A stretch of DNA of 64,000 nt, taken from contig NZ_CP067100.1 in NCBI RefSeq assembly GCF_016616235.1, positions 1,919,001 through 1,983,000 on the forward strand, read 5' to 3'. How positions within the stretch are numbered: the first letter of the stretch is position 1; each line of letters opens with the position of its first letter. The notes under the pieces were generated by a model. That model was given only the letters and a program-made list of their open reading frames with translations, did not search any database and was not told the DNA's origin. This document shows, piece by piece, positions 23,360-33,148 of the stretch. This stretch comes from Bradyrhizobium diazoefficiens (lineage in GTDB: Bacteria; Pseudomonadota; Alphaproteobacteria; Rhizobiales; Xanthobacteraceae). Both the position numbers and the translations under genes were made by a program.

Positions 23360-25147
23360 TCAGACGCGATACCAAGCCGCCAGATTCCACGTCGTGACGT
23401 CCCAGCCCGACATGTCGACCATGAGGTTGTTGACGCCGGCATTGACGATGTTGCGGGAGAGCAGCGGCAGGAACACGTGGGCGTCGCAGAAGGTCTCGTC
23501 GACCTTGATCAGCAGCGCGGCGCGCTTGATCGGGTCGAGCTCGTGTTGCGCGGCCTTGTAGGCCTTGTCGACCTCGGGATCGGACCAGCGCGAGATGTTG
23601 CGGCCGAGCCATTTATTGTCCTTGGTGGCGATCTCCCAGGAGACGCACTGGTTCAGGAAGCGCTCCGGATCGGGCTGCGGCTGCGTGGTGTTGTACATCT
23701 CCATGTCGGCATAGAATTTCGAGTAGGTGTCGGGGTTGCCGACGTCGGAGGAGAAGAACACCGATGCGGTGACCGCCTTGATCTCGATCTCAATGCCGGC
23801 CTTCTGGCAGGCCTGCTTGATGATGGCCTGCGTCTTCTGGCGCGGCGCGTTGGTCGAGGTCTGGTAGACATATTTGAGCTTCTTGCCGTCCTTCTCGCGG
23901 ATGCCGTCCGCGCCCTTGGTCCAGCCGGCGTCGTCGAGGATCTTGTTGGCCTTGTCGACGTCGAACTCGTATTTGAGCTTGGGCGACTTGAACTGCTTGG
24001 GCGCGTTGACGAAGCTCGCGGTGGCGACGCCGCCGCGGCCGTAGATGAATTTCTGAATCGAGTCGCGGTCGATCAGCAGGTTGATCGCGCGGCGCACCGC
24101 CGGATCGGACAGCGTCGGGTGCTTGGTCTTGACGCTGGAGCGCTCGCCATCGACCTCGGTCCATGGATCCGTGGTGTTGAGGATGATGAACTCGACATTG
24201 CCCGACGGCGTGACATCGATCTTGCCCTTGCCGCCGGCCTCCATGCGCTTGAGGACCTCCTCCTCGACCTGCATGTTCCAGGCATAGTCGTATTCGCCGG
24301 TCTGCAGCACCGCGCGCGCGGCGGAGACCGCATCGCCGCCGCCCTTGACCTCGAGCGTGTCGAAATATGGCTGGCTTTTGACATGATAGTCGGTATTGCG
24401 TTCGGCGCGGATCAGGTCGCCCGGCTTGAACTCGATGAACTTGTACGGGCCGGTGCCGACCGGCTTCAGATTGCCCGGGGCCTCGCGCGACTTGGCGCCG
24501 ACATAGTCGGCGAAATGATGTTTTGGCAGAATCTGGCCGACCGAGCCGACGTAGGGATCGGCCCAGAACGGCGTCGGCGCCTTGAAGAGCACCTTCACCG
24601 TGTGGTCGTCGATCTTCTCGACGGTGATGTCCTTGTAGGAGCCGGTGGTGTAGGCGGCGGTCGCGAGATCCGCGGCATAGGTCCAGGTAAAGACGACGTC
24701 GTCGGCGGTGAAGGGCTTGCCGTCATGCCACTTCACGCCCTGCTTCAGCTTCCAGACGACGCTCATCCCGTCCGCCGAGAGGCCGCCATTGGCCTTGGTC
24801 GGGACTTCGGCGGCGAGGCAGGGGACGAGGTTGCCCTCCTTGTCCCAGCCGGCGAGCGGCTCGAAGAAGATGCGCGAGGCGATCTGGTCCTTGGTGCCGA
24901 TCGCGAAATGCGGGTTGAGCAAAGTGGGCGCCTGCCAGAGCAGGATCTTCAGCGGGCCGCCGCCGCCGGCCTTGGTCGGCTTGTAGGGCAGCGTGGCGTC
25001 CGCCATCGCCACGTCGTGCCAGAGCAGGATCTGGCTTGCGATCGGCGCTGCGATCCCGACCGTCGCCATGGTCCGGATGAACGCGCGTCGCGACAACGTG
25101 CCTTGCTTCACCTCCGCGACCAGGTTGCGGATTTCGTTCTCGTTCAT
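23360..25147 (-). CDS. Peptide/nickel-type ABC substrate-binding protein
   Basis: A 595-residue periplasmic binding protein of the family-5 (DppA/OppA/DdpA) type. I start it at ATG 25147 because GGAGG lies 7 bases upstream. The N-terminus carries a twin-arginine motif (LSRRAFIRTMATVGIAAP). Family landmarks are GLSADGMSVVWKLKQGVKWH followed by DGKPFTADDVVFTW, KPVGTGPYKFIEFKPGD, and DPAVRRAINLLIDRD. It would deliver an oligopeptide or similar solute to an inner-membrane permease. No permease or ATPase gene is adjacent, so it is an orphan here. The long plus-strand frame across it is an antisense shadow. Confidence 0.93.
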   Translation of the reverse strand: MNENEIRNLVAEVKQGTLSRRAFIRTMATVGIAAPIASQILLWHDVAMADATLPYKPTKAGGGGPLKILLWQAPTLLNPHFAIGTKDQIASRIFFEPLAGWDKEGNLVPCLAAEVPTKANGGLSADGMSVVWKLKQGVKWHDGKPFTADDVVFTWTYAADLATAAYTTGSYKDITVEKIDDHTVKVLFKAPTPFWADPYVGSVGQILPKHHFADYVGAKSREAPGNLKPVGTGPYKFIEFKPGDLIRAERNTDYHVKSQPYFDTLEVKGGGDAVSAARAVLQTGEYDYAWNMQVEEEVLKRMEAGGKGKIDVTPSGNVEFIILNTTDPWTEVDGERSSVKTKHPTLSDPAVRRAINLLIDRDSIQKFIYGRGGVATASFVNAPKQFKSPKLKYEFDVDKANKILDDAGWTKGADGIREKDGKKLKYVYQTSTNAPRQKTQAIIKQACQKAGIEIEIKAVTASVFFSSDVGNPDTYSKFYADMEMYNTTQPQPDPERFLNQCVSWEIATKDNKWLGRNISRWSDPEVDKAYKAAQHELDPIKRAALLIKVDETFCDAHVFLPLLSRNIVNAGVNNLMVDMSGWDVTTWNLAAWYRV

Positions 25148-25350
25148 CGGATGACCTCCACCCGTCAAGGACCATTCGTCACCGGCGCCCATCATGTTTC
25201 ATCAGGGACGGGACGGCAATGGCGGCAAGGCCGGAAAGCCCTGCGGCGAAATGGCGGCGGGTGCGGGTTTACTGGGCATTTCACGATGATGGCAATGGAA
25301 CGCCGCGGCGCGACAGCTGTTCCTTCCATATGATGGATATGGAGACGCCG

Positions 25351-25545
25351 ATGAGCGAGGGCGAAGACCATTTTGCGCGGCTGCTCGGGCGGGCGGCGAT
25401 GGACGTGTGGGGCGACATGCCCCGCGACATCCAGGAGGCGCTGTTCGAGACCGCGATGAAAGAGCGCGATGGCGAACGCGAGGACCTCGCGCGGCTGCTG
25501 CACGCGCGTCATCCGCGCACACAGCACCCGGTCAAGCCCGCTTGA
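25351..25545 (+). CDS. Small conserved-looking protein of unknown function
   Basis: A 64-residue protein from ATG 25351 (GGAGACG upstream); the frame is open further upstream to 25330 and beyond without a ribosome site. Sequence: MSEGEDHFARLLGRAAMDVW then a charged amphipathic helix (DIQEALFETAMKERDGERED) and a basic tail. It has the look of a small helical regulatory or adaptor protein. It is divergent from the binding-protein gene. I do not recognise it. Confidence 0.5.
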   Translation: MSEGEDHFARLLGRAAMDVWGDMPRDIQEALFETAMKERDGEREDLARLLHARHPRTQHPVKPA

Positions 25546-25680
25546 AGCGCCGCGCCGGCGGTTCGTCATCCCGGGAACGTTCGCAAGCGAACCTCGTTTT
25601 CCTATCGAACGTTGCGTCTGATGCGAGCGAGCAGGGCGCGCAATCGATACAGCGGGCTCGAGGTGACTTTCGTGAGCGAC

Positions 25681-25863
25681 ATGTTTATCGGAACGACTAT
25701 CGGCAAATGGTACGACCCGATCTCTGAGCGATGGATCGCGCCGCCTGACGTCAAGTCGGCCGGCGACCGCTCGCAGTCGGACTCGGAGGCCAAGCCCGAC
25801 GTCCGCACCACCTGCGAAACCCAACGGATCTGGAATCTGCTGGTGGACAGCGCGCGCGGCTGA
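25681..25863 (+). CDS. Possible small ORF
   Basis: A 60-residue frame (MFIGTTIGKWYDPISERWIA then polar). A frame of similar length lies on the other strand, and there is no strong ribosome site or motif, so this is a weak call. Confidence 0.25.
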   Translation: MFIGTTIGKWYDPISERWIAPPDVKSAGDRSQSDSEAKPDVRTTCETQRIWNLLVDSARG

Positions 25864-26033
25864 CGCCATTACGGCAGGCGCGGTCGCCGCCCGCGAATTC
25901 GTTTCCCATCGGGCGCCCCGCGGAGAAGGTGTTGCCGCCAGCGGCAGCCAATATGGTTTTCCATTTCATTGATTTCGCCCGGCGGAGCAGCGAATACGGT
26001 TCCAGTCGTTTCGCAGCTTCCACGGAGACCAAG

Positions 26034-26816
26034 ATGTCGTTTCGCCTCCCCCTGATCCTCTCGGCGGTGCTTGCCGCCTGGTCGGCTACCGCGAGCGCCG
26101 AGACCATCAAGATCGGCGTGACGCCGGGTCCGCATGCGCAGATCCTCGAAGCCGTGAAGCCGATCGCCGCCAGGCAAGGCCTCGACATCCAGCTCATCGA
26201 GTTTTCCGATTACGTCGTGCCGAACGCCGCGCTCGATGCCGGCGAGATCCAGGCCAATTCATTCCAGAACCAGCCTTATCTCGACAACCAGAAGGCCGAC
26301 CGCGGCTACAAGATTGAGTCCGTCGCGCTCACCGTGAACTTCCCGATCGGTGTCTATTCGAAGAAGCACAAGACCTTCGCCGACATCCCTGACGGCGGCA
26401 AGGTCTCGATCCCGAACGATCCGACCAATGGCGGCCGCGTGCTGCTGCTGCTGCGCGACAAGGGCGTGATCAAGCTGAAGGATGGCACCGGCTTCAAGCC
26501 GACGGTGCTGGACATCACCGAGAATCCGAAGAAGCTGAAATTCATCGAGGTCGATGCGGCGCAGGCGCCGCGCGCGCTCGACGACGTCGATGCCGCCGCA
26601 ATCAACACCAATTACGCCACCCAGGCGGGCCTCGATCCGGTCAAGGACCCGATCCTGCGCGAGGACCCCAAGGGTCCCTATGTCAACCTGATCGCCGTGC
26701 GCAGCGCCGACAAGGACAAGCCCTGGGTCAAGGCCCTCGTGGACAGCTACCACACGCCGGAGGTGAGGGAGTTCGTCCTGACCAAGTTCAAGGGCGCGGT
26801 GCTGCCGAGCTGGTAG
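26034..26816 (+). CDS. NlpA/MetQ-family ABC substrate-binding protein
   Basis: A 260-residue protein from ATG 26034 (GGAG 6 bases upstream). A signal peptide (MSFRLPLILSAVLAAWSATA, cleaved after SAE or just before) precedes a typical MetQ fold: ETIKIGVTPGPHAQILEAVK, the AGEIQANSFQNQPYLDNQ hinge (usually DANxFQHxPYL), PIGVYSKKHK and NDPTNGGRVLLLL. There is no lipobox Cys, unlike many MetQ proteins. The family binds methionine or related sulfur compounds. No metN or metI gene is nearby; the next genes encode a flavin monooxygenase and CMD-fold proteins, so the ligand may be the substrate of that pathway. Confidence 0.9.
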   Translation: MSFRLPLILSAVLAAWSATASAETIKIGVTPGPHAQILEAVKPIAARQGLDIQLIEFSDYVVPNAALDAGEIQANSFQNQPYLDNQKADRGYKIESVALTVNFPIGVYSKKHKTFADIPDGGKVSIPNDPTNGGRVLLLLRDKGVIKLKDGTGFKPTVLDITENPKKLKFIEVDAAQAPRALDDVDAAAINTNYATQAGLDPVKDPILREDPKGPYVNLIAVRSADKDKPWVKALVDSYHTPEVREFVLTKFKGAVLPSW

Positions 26817-26962
26817 GCGATCTGCCCAGCTTCGGCGCAAGGCCGACCCCGGCGGGCGGCCTTGCGTGTGAGCCTTGCGTATGAGTCTTGCGCAATGACC
26901 GCTTGTCTGGAGCTGCGGCAACCGACATCATCGGGGCCTATCCTCGCCCGGCAGGGGTCGTC

Positions 26963-28009
26963 ATGAAACGCTTCGCAAACCTGAAACGACTGGGGTTCTT
27001 CACGCGCCTCCTCGACGAGGCGCCGCCCGCCGACCGCTACCGCTTTGCCGCCGAGCAGATCGTGCGCGCCGAGCAGGCGGGTCTCGATTCCGCGTGGATC
27101 GCGCAGCATCATTTTCACGAGCGGGAAGGCGGCCTGCCGTCGCCCTTCACCTTTCTCGGCTATGTCGCAGCCCAGACCTCGCGCATCCGCCTCGGCACCG
27201 GCATCGTGACGCTGCCGCTGGAGAATGCGGTGCGGGTGGCGGAGGACGCTGCGGTGCTCGACCTTCTCTGCAACGGCCGTTTCGAGCTCGGCGTCGGCAC
27301 CGGCGGCAACCCGTCGGCTTTTGCCGCCTTCGGCCTCGACAGCACCCAGCGCAACGAGATCTTTGCCCGTAATCTGGAAATCGTCCGCACGGCCCTCGTC
27401 GGCAAGCAGCTTGAGGGCGGCGACACGCTCTATCCGCAGCGTCCTGAATTGGACAAGCGCATCTGGCAGGCGACATTCTCGGTCGCCGGCGGCGCCCGCG
27501 CCGGCAGGGCGGGCGATGGCCTCCTGCTGTCGCGCACCCAGCCGCGGACCAAGGACGCGCCGAATGCCACGCTCGCCGAGATCCAGAACCCGATCATCGA
27601 TGCCTATCTCGAAGCGCTGCCCAAGGGGGCCGAGCCTCGCATCATGGCCTCGCGCAGCGTCTTCGTCGCCGACGACCGCGCCGAGGCGATGCGCCTTGCC
27701 GACATCGGACTACGGCGCGCGCTGCCGCAGTTCATGAAGAGCGGTCACCTTCCGCCGGGCGAAACGCTGGAGGAAATGATCATCGCCTTCGACACTCATG
27801 TCGGCGCGGCCGACGACGTCATCGTCTCGCTCCGCACCGACGCGACGCTGGAGCGGGTGACCGATCTGGTCTTCCAGGCCCATTCGGTCGATGCGCCGCA
27901 TCCCTATATCCTGCGCTCGATCGAGCTGGTCGCCGAGAAGGTCGCACCGGCGCTGGGCTGGGTCCGCGCGGCGGCGGCCGACGGGCATCAACGTGTTGCA
28001 CGAGGTTGA
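26963..28009 (+). CDS. Luciferase-like FMN-dependent monooxygenase
   Basis: A 348-residue member of the bacterial luciferase-like family, closest by memory to the KPN_01858-type group that travels with CMD/AhpD proteins. Landmarks: LGFFTRLLDEAPPADRYRFA, the WIAQHHFHEREGGLPSPF motif, SRIRLGTGIVTLPLENAVRV, and the phosphate-binding region GRFELGVGTGGNPSAF. These enzymes use reduced flavin and oxygen to oxidise small organics such as sulfonates or nitrogen heterocycles. Start ATG 26963 has GGGG upstream; the open frame from 26888 is less likely. The next gene starts at the base after its stop. Confidence 0.9.
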   Translation: MKRFANLKRLGFFTRLLDEAPPADRYRFAAEQIVRAEQAGLDSAWIAQHHFHEREGGLPSPFTFLGYVAAQTSRIRLGTGIVTLPLENAVRVAEDAAVLDLLCNGRFELGVGTGGNPSAFAAFGLDSTQRNEIFARNLEIVRTALVGKQLEGGDTLYPQRPELDKRIWQATFSVAGGARAGRAGDGLLLSRTQPRTKDAPNATLAEIQNPIIDAYLEALPKGAEPRIMASRSVFVADDRAEAMRLADIGLRRALPQFMKSGHLPPGETLEEMIIAFDTHVGAADDVIVSLRTDATLERVTDLVFQAHSVDAPHPYILRSIELVAEKVAPALGWVRAAAADGHQRVARG

Positions 28010-28612
28010 ATGATGAGTACGACGGATATCATCGACACGCTCGCCGGAATCAAACCGGGCTCGGCTCTGGACGCCATTCGCGCCCGCCGTCTTCAGGCGC
28101 GCGAGAACGCGCAGAAGAGCTATCTCGCGCTGTTCGAGCCGATTGACGCCAGCGAATTCTCGCTTGTGGAACGCGCGGCGGTCGCGCTCTTCGTGATCGG
28201 CCTGCACCGCGAGCCCAATGTCACCGCCTTCTACCGCGCGAAGCTCGCGGCGACGGCCGACGGTGCCCGCCTCATCGAGGTCGTCGAGGCCGAAATCGCG
28301 CGCGGCGAGACCTCGGGCCCGTACGGCGCGTATCCGGCCGGACCCCTGTCGCCGGAGAATATGGCCGGCCTGATCTACCGCGTGAGCGCGGAGGACAAGT
28401 CGGTCCTCGGCGCCCGGCTCACCGCGGCGTTCGAGCATGCGCATCTGCTGGTGTTCCGGCCGCGCGATGCCGCGTCCGCCGACATGAAGGCGCTGCTTGA
28501 CGCCGGCTGGTCAAACACCGGCATCGTCACGTTCTCCCAGCTCGTCGCGTTCCTGTCGTTTCAGGTGCGCGTCGTCAGCGGCTTGCGCACGCTTGCAGCA
28601 GTGAACGCCTAA
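28010..28612 (+). CDS. CMD-domain protein (Avi_7170-like)
   Basis: A 200-residue protein of the carboxymuconolactone-decarboxylase superfamily that lacks the CxxC pair of true AhpD proteins. Landmarks: SLVERAAVALFVIGLHREPN in the helical core, and GPLSPENMAGLIYRVSAEDK. The sequence matches my memory of the family annotated as CMD domain protein, Avi_7170 type, always next to an AhpD-domain protein. It starts at the base after the monooxygenase stop (TGAATGATG; the second ATG is equally possible), so coupling is tight. Role: unknown helper in an oxidative pathway. Confidence 0.85.
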   Translation: MMSTTDIIDTLAGIKPGSALDAIRARRLQARENAQKSYLALFEPIDASEFSLVERAAVALFVIGLHREPNVTAFYRAKLAATADGARLIEVVEAEIARGETSGPYGAYPAGPLSPENMAGLIYRVSAEDKSVLGARLTAAFEHAHLLVFRPRDAASADMKALLDAGWSNTGIVTFSQLVAFLSFQVRVVSGLRTLAAVNA

Positions 28613-28627
28613 GAGGAGGCCGCAATC

Positions 28628-29206
28628 ATGAGCGCCACCGTCAATCCCCCCGTCGCCTTCACCCAGGACGAGCTCGGCTGGGTGTCGTGGATCGATCCGC
28701 TGCCGGAAGCCGAGCTGACCGAACGGCATTTCAACGGCCTCGTCGATCGCGCCCGCGCCAAGTCGGACTATTTCCGCCTGCTGGTGCGCGATCCCGAGGT
28801 GCTGGAAGCCCGCACCAAGACCGACAAGGACATCTTCTACAATGTCGCCGACGGTCTGCCGCGCGCCGAGCGTGAGCTCGCCGCCGCGGCGACCTCGCGC
28901 TACAACGGCTGCATCTACTGCGCCTCCGTCCATGCGCGGTTCGCCAGCACCTATTCCAAGCGCCGCGAGGACGTGCAGCGTCTACTGGATGAGGGCATCA
29001 AGGCCGACCTCGGCGAGCGTTGGAATGCTATCGTCAAGGCCTCGGTGGCGCTGGCCGCGACGCCGATCGCGTTTGGTCCCAGCAACATCGAGGAGCTGCG
29101 CCGAGCCGGCCTCGATGACGCCGAGATCGTCGATGTCATCAACGGCGCCTCGTTCTTCAACTGGGCCAACCGGCTGATGCTGTCACTCGGCGAGCCCTCG
29201 AAATAG
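28628..29206 (+). CDS. Alkylhydroperoxidase-domain protein (Avi_7169-like)
   Basis: A 192-residue AhpD-type protein. The motif SRYNGCIYCASVHARFA holds the redox pair Cys95-x-x-Cys98 and the downstream His of AhpD active sites. Family members reduce peroxides or carry out small redox steps. The C-terminal VDVINGASFFNWANRLML is typical. It starts 15 bases after the CMD gene with GAGGAGG as ribosome site, completing a monooxygenase-CMD-AhpD trio. A branched-chain-amino-acid-type transport operon follows after 74 bases, so uptake and oxidation of one substrate are likely linked. Confidence 0.9.
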   Translation: MSATVNPPVAFTQDELGWVSWIDPLPEAELTERHFNGLVDRARAKSDYFRLLVRDPEVLEARTKTDKDIFYNVADGLPRAERELAAAATSRYNGCIYCASVHARFASTYSKRREDVQRLLDEGIKADLGERWNAIVKASVALAATPIAFGPSNIEELRRAGLDDAEIVDVINGASFFNWANRLMLSLGEPSK

Positions 29207-29280
29207 GCAATCTCGCCGGCACAGGAATTGCTGCTTGTATTAACGCTGCCTGTATCAATACTGAGTGAATGGAGCCGTGC

Positions 29281-30438
29281 ATGAGCAACATCGATCGCCG
29301 TACCCTGGTCAAGGGCTCGCTCGTCGCCATGATGGCGGGCGCCACCTTTTCGCGCGCCGGCTTCGCTGACACCTCCGAGCCGATCCTGCTCGGCGTCAGC
29401 GGTCCCCTGACCGGCCCGAATGCGCAATATGGCGCGCAGTGGAAGCAGGGCTTTGATCTCGCGCTCGACGAGATCATGGCTGCCGGCGGCATCAACGGCC
29501 GCAAGCTCGCATACCAATTCGAGGACAGCCAGAGCGATCCGCGCCAGTCGGTCGCAATCGCCCAGAAGTTCGTCTCCGATCCCCGCATCGTCATGGAGCT
29601 CGGCGATTTCTCGAGCCCCGCCTCGATGGCGGCTTCCCCCATCTATCAGCGCGCCGGCCTCGTGCAGTTCGGCTTCACCAATTCGCACCCCGATTTCACC
29701 AAGGGTGGCGACTTCATGTGGAGCACCTCGGTCAGTCAGGCCGATGAGCAGCCGCTGCTGGCGCGCTATGCGGTGCAGCGCCTCGGCCTGAAGAAGCTCG
29801 CGGTGCTGCACCTCAACACCGATTGGGGCCGCACCAGCCGCGACTATTTCGTCAAGGCGGCGAAGGAGTACGGTGCGGAGATCGCGATCACCGAAGGCTA
29901 CATCGCGGAGGAGCGCGATTTCCGCTCCACGCTGGTGCGCGTGCGCGACGCCAATCCCGACGGGCTGATCCTGATCTCGTATTATTCCGACGGCGCGCTG
30001 ATCGCCCGCCAGGCCCGGCAGGTCGGATTGAAGCAGGTGATCTGCGCCGCAAGCTCGGTCTACTCGCCGAAATTCCTGGAGCTCGGCGGCGAGGCGGTGG
30101 AGGACGTCCATGTCGGCACGCGCTACTTCCCGGAGGACCCGCGACCGGAGGTGCAGAAGTTCATCGCCGGCTTCAAGAAGAAATACAACGGGCAGGAGCC
30201 CGATGCCTTCAACGCCTACGCCTACGACGCGATGAACATGGCGGCTGCCGTGGTGAGGATCGGTGGCACCGATCGCCGCGCGATCCGCGACGCCTTCGCC
30301 AAGGTCAAGGACGTCCCGAGCGTCATCTTCGGCACCGCGACGTTCGATGTCGCGACCCGCCGGGTCAAGGGTGCCATGAACGCCGAGCTGGTCGTGCGCA
30401 AGGGCCAGTTCGCGCTCTGGGACGGCAAGCCGACCTGA
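29281..30438 (+). CDS. Branched-chain-amino-acid-type ABC substrate-binding protein
   Basis: A 385-residue periplasmic binding protein of the LivJ/receptor type. A signal peptide with DRRTLVKGSLVAMMAGATF (Tat-like) ends near residue 29. Landmarks: ILLGVSGPLTGPNAQYGAQW, EIMAAGGINGRKLAYQFEDS, and AYAYDAMNMAAAVV. ATG 29281 has GGAG upstream. Ligands of this family include amino acids, amides, urea and aromatic acids; the link to the monooxygenase trio makes a non-amino-acid ligand plausible. A stable hairpin separates it from the permease gene. Confidence 0.93.
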   Translation: MSNIDRRTLVKGSLVAMMAGATFSRAGFADTSEPILLGVSGPLTGPNAQYGAQWKQGFDLALDEIMAAGGINGRKLAYQFEDSQSDPRQSVAIAQKFVSDPRIVMELGDFSSPASMAASPIYQRAGLVQFGFTNSHPDFTKGGDFMWSTSVSQADEQPLLARYAVQRLGLKKLAVLHLNTDWGRTSRDYFVKAAKEYGAEIAITEGYIAEERDFRSTLVRVRDANPDGLILISYYSDGALIARQARQVGLKQVICAASSVYSPKFLELGGEAVEDVHVGTRYFPEDPRPEVQKFIAGFKKKYNGQEPDAFNAYAYDAMNMAAAVVRIGGTDRRAIRDAFAKVKDVPSVIFGTATFDVATRRVKGAMNAELVVRKGQFALWDGKPT

Positions 30439-30439
30439 C

Positions 30440-30461
30440 GGCCGGAGTTTTTGCTCCGGCC
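30440..30461 (+). terminator. Intercistronic hairpin between binding protein and permease genes
   Basis: GGCCGGAG and CTCCGGCC form a perfect 8-base stem around TTTTTG. The run after it is TTCCTCCC, weak for full termination. It probably acts as a partial terminator or a 3' stabiliser, giving more binding protein than permease. Confidence 0.6.
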
Positions 30462-30485
30462 TTCCTCCCTTCATAGGAACCCTGC

Positions 30486-32309
30486 GTGTCTTCCTGGCTC
30501 GACTACACGATCAACGGGCTGATCGTCGGCAATGTCTACGCGCTCGTTGCGGTCGGGCTCGCGCTGATCTTCGGCGTCAGCCGGCTGATCAACTTTGCGC
30601 AAGGCTCGATCTATCTCGTGGGCGCCTATATCGGCTGGGTCGCGGTGGTGCAGCTGCATACGCCGCTGCCGCTGACCATCATCGTCGTCGCGGTATCTGC
30701 CGCGATGGTGGGACTGATCATCGAGCGGTTCGGCCTGCGGCCGCTGCAGAACTCGGTCCGCATCGCGCCGCTGCTCGCGACCATTGGCATCAGCTTCGTG
30801 CTCGACCAGCTGGTGATGCTGACCTTCTCGCCCAATCCGCGCGCGCTGCCGAGCCAGCTGCCGGACGTGCGCTTCCAGGTCGGCGGCGGCACCATCGGCC
30901 CGCTTGATCTCTTGATCGCCGGCGTCGGCATCACCAGCGCGCTGTTGCTGTTCGTGTTCCTGCGCTACAGCAAGCTTGGCTGGGCGGTGCGCGCCGCCTC
31001 GCAAGACCGCGACGCCGCGATGCAGATGGGCGTCGACGTCAACCGGGTCAATCAGGCGGTGTTCGGCATCGCCGCCGCACTCGGCGGCGTCTCCGGCATG
31101 CTGGTCGGCATGTACTACAACCAGATCGACACCGCGATGAGCCTGCAAGCGACGCTCAAGGGCGTTGTCGCCGAGGTGGTCGGCGGCGCCGGCAACGTGC
31201 CGGGCGCGGTGGTGGGCAGCCTGCTGCTCGGATTGGTCGAGAGCTACGGCGTCGCCGTATTCGGCACCAGCTACCGCAACCTGTTCGCCTTCCTGCTGCT
31301 GGTCGTCGTTCTCGTGCTGCGCCCCAACGGCCTGTTCGCCAGTGCGCGGCAGGCGCCGCCCGAGCCGCTCACCGGCACCTTCATTGCACCGAGCCGGCCC
31401 GTGCGCGTTCCGCGCTGGGCGTTGCTGCTTGCGGCCGCGATCTTCGCGGTCCTGCCGTTCTTCCCGGTGTCTTTTTATGTGCTCCAGACCCTGATCAACG
31501 CCTGGCTGCTCGGCATGCTCGCGCTCAGCCTGACGCTGGTTGCCGGCACGATCGGGCAGGTCTCGCTGGGACACGCCGCGCTGCTCGCGATCGGCGCCTA
31601 CACCTCGGCGCTGCTGTCGCTGAATTTCTCCGTTCCGGTCGGCCTCGCCATCATCGGCGGCGGACTGATGAGTGCTGCGCTCGGCACGACGCTGATCTCG
31701 CCGTCGTTCCGGCTGCGCGGCCACTATGTGTCGATCGCGACGCTCGCGATCGGCGAGATCGTGTCGTTGGTGATCCTGAATTGGGAGAGTGTTACGCGCG
31801 GTCCGATCGGCATCTCCGGAATCCCGCCGCTGTCGCTGTTCGGCTACGATCTGATCAGTCCGAACTCGATCTACTGGTTCAGCCTTGCTGTGATGGTGGT
31901 GCTGGCGCTGGTGCAGGGGCGGCTGCTCTCCTCGCATCTCGGCCGCAGCTTTCGCGCCATCCGCGACGACGACATCGCCGCGCGCGCCTATGGCCTCAGC
32001 CTCAACCGCTACAAGTCGCTGGCCTTCATCTTCGGCGGCTTCGCGGCCGGCGTCAGCGGCGGCATCGCCGCGCATCTCTACTCCTACATCAACCATGAGA
32101 CCTTCAACACGCAGCAATCGATCCTGGCGCTGACCGTCGTCATCCTCGGCGGCCTTGGCAATGTCGTCGGCGCCATCCTTGGATCGGTGGCGCTGGTGGG
32201 TTTGCCCGAAGTCTTTCGGATCGCGGCGGAGTACCGCATCCTGATCTACGGCATCGTGCTCTTGCTGCTGGTGCGGTTCAGGCCGCAGGGCCTGTTGGGA
32301 ACGATCTGA
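30486..32309 (+). CDS. Fused LivH-LivM-type ABC permease
   Basis: A 607-residue protein that joins two permease subunits. Residues 1-290 are LivH-like ([20 protein letters not shown], the [14 protein letters not shown] motif, [25 protein letters not shown]); residues 310-607 are LivM-like ([50 protein letters not shown]). Together they form the inner-membrane channel, usually two genes. GTG 30486 is the start; the stop overlaps the ATG of the ATPase gene by one base (TGATG). A fused HM permease is known in some alphaproteobacteria. Confidence 0.93.
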   Translation: MSSWLDYTINGLIVGNVYALVAVGLALIFGVSRLINFAQGSIYLVGAYIGWVAVVQLHTPLPLTIIVVAVSAAMVGLIIERFGLRPLQNSVRIAPLLATIGISFVLDQLVMLTFSPNPRALPSQLPDVRFQVGGGTIGPLDLLIAGVGITSALLLFVFLRYSKLGWAVRAASQDRDAAMQMGVDVNRVNQAVFGIAAALGGVSGMLVGMYYNQIDTAMSLQATLKGVVAEVVGGAGNVPGAVVGSLLLGLVESYGVAVFGTSYRNLFAFLLLVVVLVLRPNGLFASARQAPPEPLTGTFIAPSRPVRVPRWALLLAAAIFAVLPFFPVSFYVLQTLINAWLLGMLALSLTLVAGTIGQVSLGHAALLAIGAYTSALLSLNFSVPVGLAIIGGGLMSAALGTTLISPSFRLRGHYVSIATLAIGEIVSLVILNWESVTRGPIGISGIPPLSLFGYDLISPNSIYWFSLAVMVVLALVQGRLLSSHLGRSFRAIRDDDIAARAYGLSLNRYKSLAFIFGGFAAGVSGGIAAHLYSYINHETFNTQQSILALTVVILGGLGNVVGAILGSVALVGLPEVFRIAAEYRILIYGIVLLLLVRFRPQGLLGTI

Positions 32310-33148
32310 TGGCGGAGCACGCGCCCATGCTGTCCCTGCGCGGCCTGACGCGCAGCTTCGGCGGCCTCACCGCAGTCGATGCCATCGATCTCGATCTCGC
32401 CAAGGGCGGGCTGATCAGCATCATCGGCCCCAATGGAGCCGGGAAGACGACGCTGTTCAATCTCGTCACCGGGCTCGACCGTCCCGACGCCGGCCATGTC
32501 AGCTTTGAAGGCGAGGACGTCACGGGTCTCGCCCCGGAGCGGCTCGCGGCAAAAGGCATCGCGCGCACGTTCCAGCTCGGCCGCGTTTTCGGCAATCTCA
32601 GCGTCATGGACAATGTCCTGATCGGCGCCCACACGCGCCTGCGGGCCGTCAAGCCGGCCGTGCCGGTGATCGGGCCGCTGCTCGAGCTCGGACTGGCGCT
32701 GCTGCGCCCCGCCAGCGTCAGGGCCGAGGAGGAGTGCCTGCGCGAGGAGGTGAAAGCCATCCTGGCACGGTTCGGCGAGCGGCTGCTGCCGCGGATCGAC
32801 CAGCCTGCGTACAGTCTCTCCTATGCCAACCGCCGCCGCGTCGAGATCGCGCGTGCGCTCGCGCTCAAGCCGCGCCTCCTGCTGCTCGACGAGCCCACTG
32901 CCGGCATGAATCCGACCGAGACCGCGGAGATGCAGGGCCTCGTCGCCGGGCTGAAGGCCGAAGGGCTGACCATCCTCCTGATCGAGCACAAGCTCGAGAT
33001 GGTCATGCGGCTGTCAGACCGCGTCATTGTGATGGACGAAGGCAAGAAGATCGCGGAAGGGCCGGGCGAGGAGGTGCGCAACGATCCCAAAGTGATCGAG
33101 GCCTATCTCGGCCACGGCCTGACACCAGAGCAGGAGAGCGCGGCATGA
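32309..33148 (+). CDS. LivG-type ABC transporter ATPase
   Basis: A 279-residue ATPase with Walker A GPNGAGKTT, a Q-loop region (IARTFQLGRVFGNLSVMDN), an unusual signature region LSYANRRRVEIARAL (commonly LSYGxQR), Walker B LLLLDEPTAGM and H-loop LIEHKLEMVM. The long insertion between Q-loop and signature is typical of LivG. It overlaps the permease stop by one base and the next ATPase by four (ATGA), so translation is coupled throughout. Confidence 0.94.
   Translation: MAEHAPMLSLRGLTRSFGGLTAVDAIDLDLAKGGLISIIGPNGAGKTTLFNLVTGLDRPDAGHVSFEGEDVTGLAPERLAAKGIARTFQLGRVFGNLSVMDNVLIGAHTRLRAVKPAVPVIGPLLELGLALLRPASVRAEEECLREEVKAILARFGERLLPRIDQPAYSLSYANRRRVEIARALALKPRLLLLDEPTAGMNPTETAEMQGLVAGLKAEGLTILLIEHKLEMVMRLSDRVIVMDEGKKIAEGPGEEVRNDPKVIEAYLGHGLTPEQESAA

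Noticed and set aside
23477..25333. A 618-codon plus-strand frame over the peptide-binding-protein gene
   Set aside because: The minus-strand product is a clear family-5 binding protein; the plus-strand frame is its shadow.
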